A DNA stretch of 64,000 nt, taken from assembly GCA_905331475.1 (NCBI GenBank), contig CAJNYU010004051.1, forward strand, positions 124,001 to 188,000, in the 5' to 3' direction. Position numbers and translations under genes: made by a program. The number at the start of each line of letters is the position of its first letter. Within the stretch, counting starts at the first letter, position 1. The notes beneath the pieces are model-generated. The model had not been told where the DNA came from and searched no databases. It worked only from the letters and a program-made list of their open reading frames with translations. Of the stretch, positions 62,838 through 64,000 are shown in pieces. This DNA comes from Rotaria socialis (taxonomy: Eukaryota > Rotifera > Eurotatoria > Philodinida > Philodinidae).

Positions 62838-64000
62838 ATGGTAAGTTATCAACAAAGTTCATTGATATTAATTACTATGTACTTGACAATACTTTTTCGT
62901 AGGTTAACTTTACTGTCGACCAAATTCGTGGCTTGATGGACAAGAAGAAGAACATCCGTAACATGTCCGTCATTGCCCATGTCGATCACGGAAAATCAAC
63001 ATTAACCGATTCACTCGTGTGTAAAGCTGGTATTATTGCTCAGCAAAAAGCCGGTGAAATGCGTTTTACAGATACGCGCAAGGACGAACAAGAACGATGT
63101 ATTACCATTAAATCAACGTATGTTCTAATAAATTTCTATTTCATATTGCTGATTTTGAATTTTCGTAGAGCTATTTCACTCTTTTATGAATTGCCTGCTA
63201 AAGATTTATCTTTCATTAAACAAGAACGAGAACCCGATACACCTCATTTCTTAATCAATCTTATTGATTCACCAGGCCACGTTGATTTTTCATCAGAAGT
63301 TACTGCTGCTTTACGTGTTACTGATGGTGCTCTCGTCGTCGTCGATTGTGTCTCAGGTATGTACATAAATAAAGTTTTGAAGATAGAAATATATATGTTG
63401 AAAAATTAGGTGTTTGCGTACAAACTGAAACTGTACTTCGTCAAGCTATTGCTGAACGTATCAAACCAATTTTATTCATGAATAAAATGGATCGTGCTTT
63501 ACTTGAATTACAACTTCAACAAGAAGATCTCTTTCAAACATTTCAACGTATCATTGAAAATGTTAATGTTATCATCGCTACATATGGTGACGATAGTGGT
63601 CCCATGGGCGAATTACAAGTAAGAGAGAGAGAGTTATTTGGAGTTTTTGCTTTAATGAAAAAATTTCTTTTAGGTTGATCCAACAAAAGGTACAGTCGGT
63701 TTTGGTGCCGGTCTTCATGGATGGGCTTTTACACTCAAAGAATTTGCTGAAATGTATGCTTCGAAATTCAAAATAGAAGTTAGCAAACTTATGAATCGAT
63801 TATGGGGTGATAACTTCTTTTCGGCAACAGAAAAGAAATGGTCGAAAAGTGGCGGAGAAGGTAAAATTTTCTTTTTGTTTTTGAAAAACTGTAAAAAATT
63901 TAAATTAACTATTATTAGGTTATACACGTGGTTTCAACCAATTTGTCCTCGATCCTATCTTCAAAGTTTTCAGAGCTATTATGGATTGCAAAAAAGAGGA
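62838..64000 (+). CDS. EEF2: Eukaryotic translation elongation factor 2 (5' part, cut by window end)
   Basis: Exon 1 codes only the initiator ATG (62838-62840). It is followed by exons 62903-63117, 63169-63356, 63410-63618, 63674-63860 and 63919 onward, all in frame; the gene continues past the window. The protein starts [24 protein letters not shown]. It shows the GTPase P-loop AHVDHGKST, the G2 segment RCITIKST, the G3 motif DSPGHVDF and the G4 motif MNKMDR. It then continues into [20 protein letters not shown], typical of eEF2 rather than bacterial EF-G or the snRNP relative EFTUD2. It catalyses GTP-driven ribosome translocation in the cytosol. The diphthamide site would lie outside the window. 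Short introns of 50-60 bp are present despite expected high expression. Confidence 0.97.

Overview
The window is animal nuclear DNA. It is AT-rich, uses the standard genetic code, and its protein genes are split by many short GT-AG introns, mostly 45-80 bp. Thirteen protein genes can be read, and almost all have clear animal relatives: AEBP2, TIMM13, UVRAG, SFT2D, PAH, PPP1R7, ARGLU1, NALCN, MYO15 and eEF2. Short introns, tight gene spacing, protostome-type NALCN exon choice and hAT miniature transposons suggest a small-genome invertebrate. A bdelloid rotifer is my best guess, by inference only. I see no bacterial operon, plasmid, virus, CRISPR array, rRNA or tRNA gene.

Layout. 1-3118 is non-coding with a decayed repeat. 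3119-15932 is a run of seven minus-strand genes separated by only about 160-410 bp; in transcription order they are ARGLU1, PPP1R7, PAH, SFT2D, UVRAG, TIMM13 and AEBP2. 15933-19246 is non-coding. 19247-21126 (+) is an atypical pentameric ligand-gated channel-like gene. 22865-31066 (-) is the sodium leak channel NALCN. 33824-36044 (+) is an ARM-like/MYND protein. 38540-55378 (-) is a myosin XV with MyTH4 and FERM domains. 55700-57553 (+) is a BTB protein, head-to-head with the myosin. 57554-62837 is non-coding with repeats and a hAT miniature element. 62838 to the end (+) is the 5' part of eEF2.

The genes do not form one pathway. They are housekeeping and neuronal genes: splicing, protein phosphatase control, phenylalanine metabolism, vesicle traffic, autophagy, mitochondrial import, chromatin repression, ion channels, motor and translation. 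The most notable signals are: (1) two adjacent, same-phase exons in NALCN that both encode the domain II pore and would give different selectivity filters, E-D-E-E or E-K-E-E; (2) a channel-like protein with neither the Cys-loop cysteines nor an apparent signal peptide; (3) two non-autonomous hAT elements with perfect 8-bp target duplications; (4) a dense co-directional gene run with splice acceptors just upstream of several start codons, compatible with leader trans-splicing. I did not find evidence of a wholly new multi-gene system.
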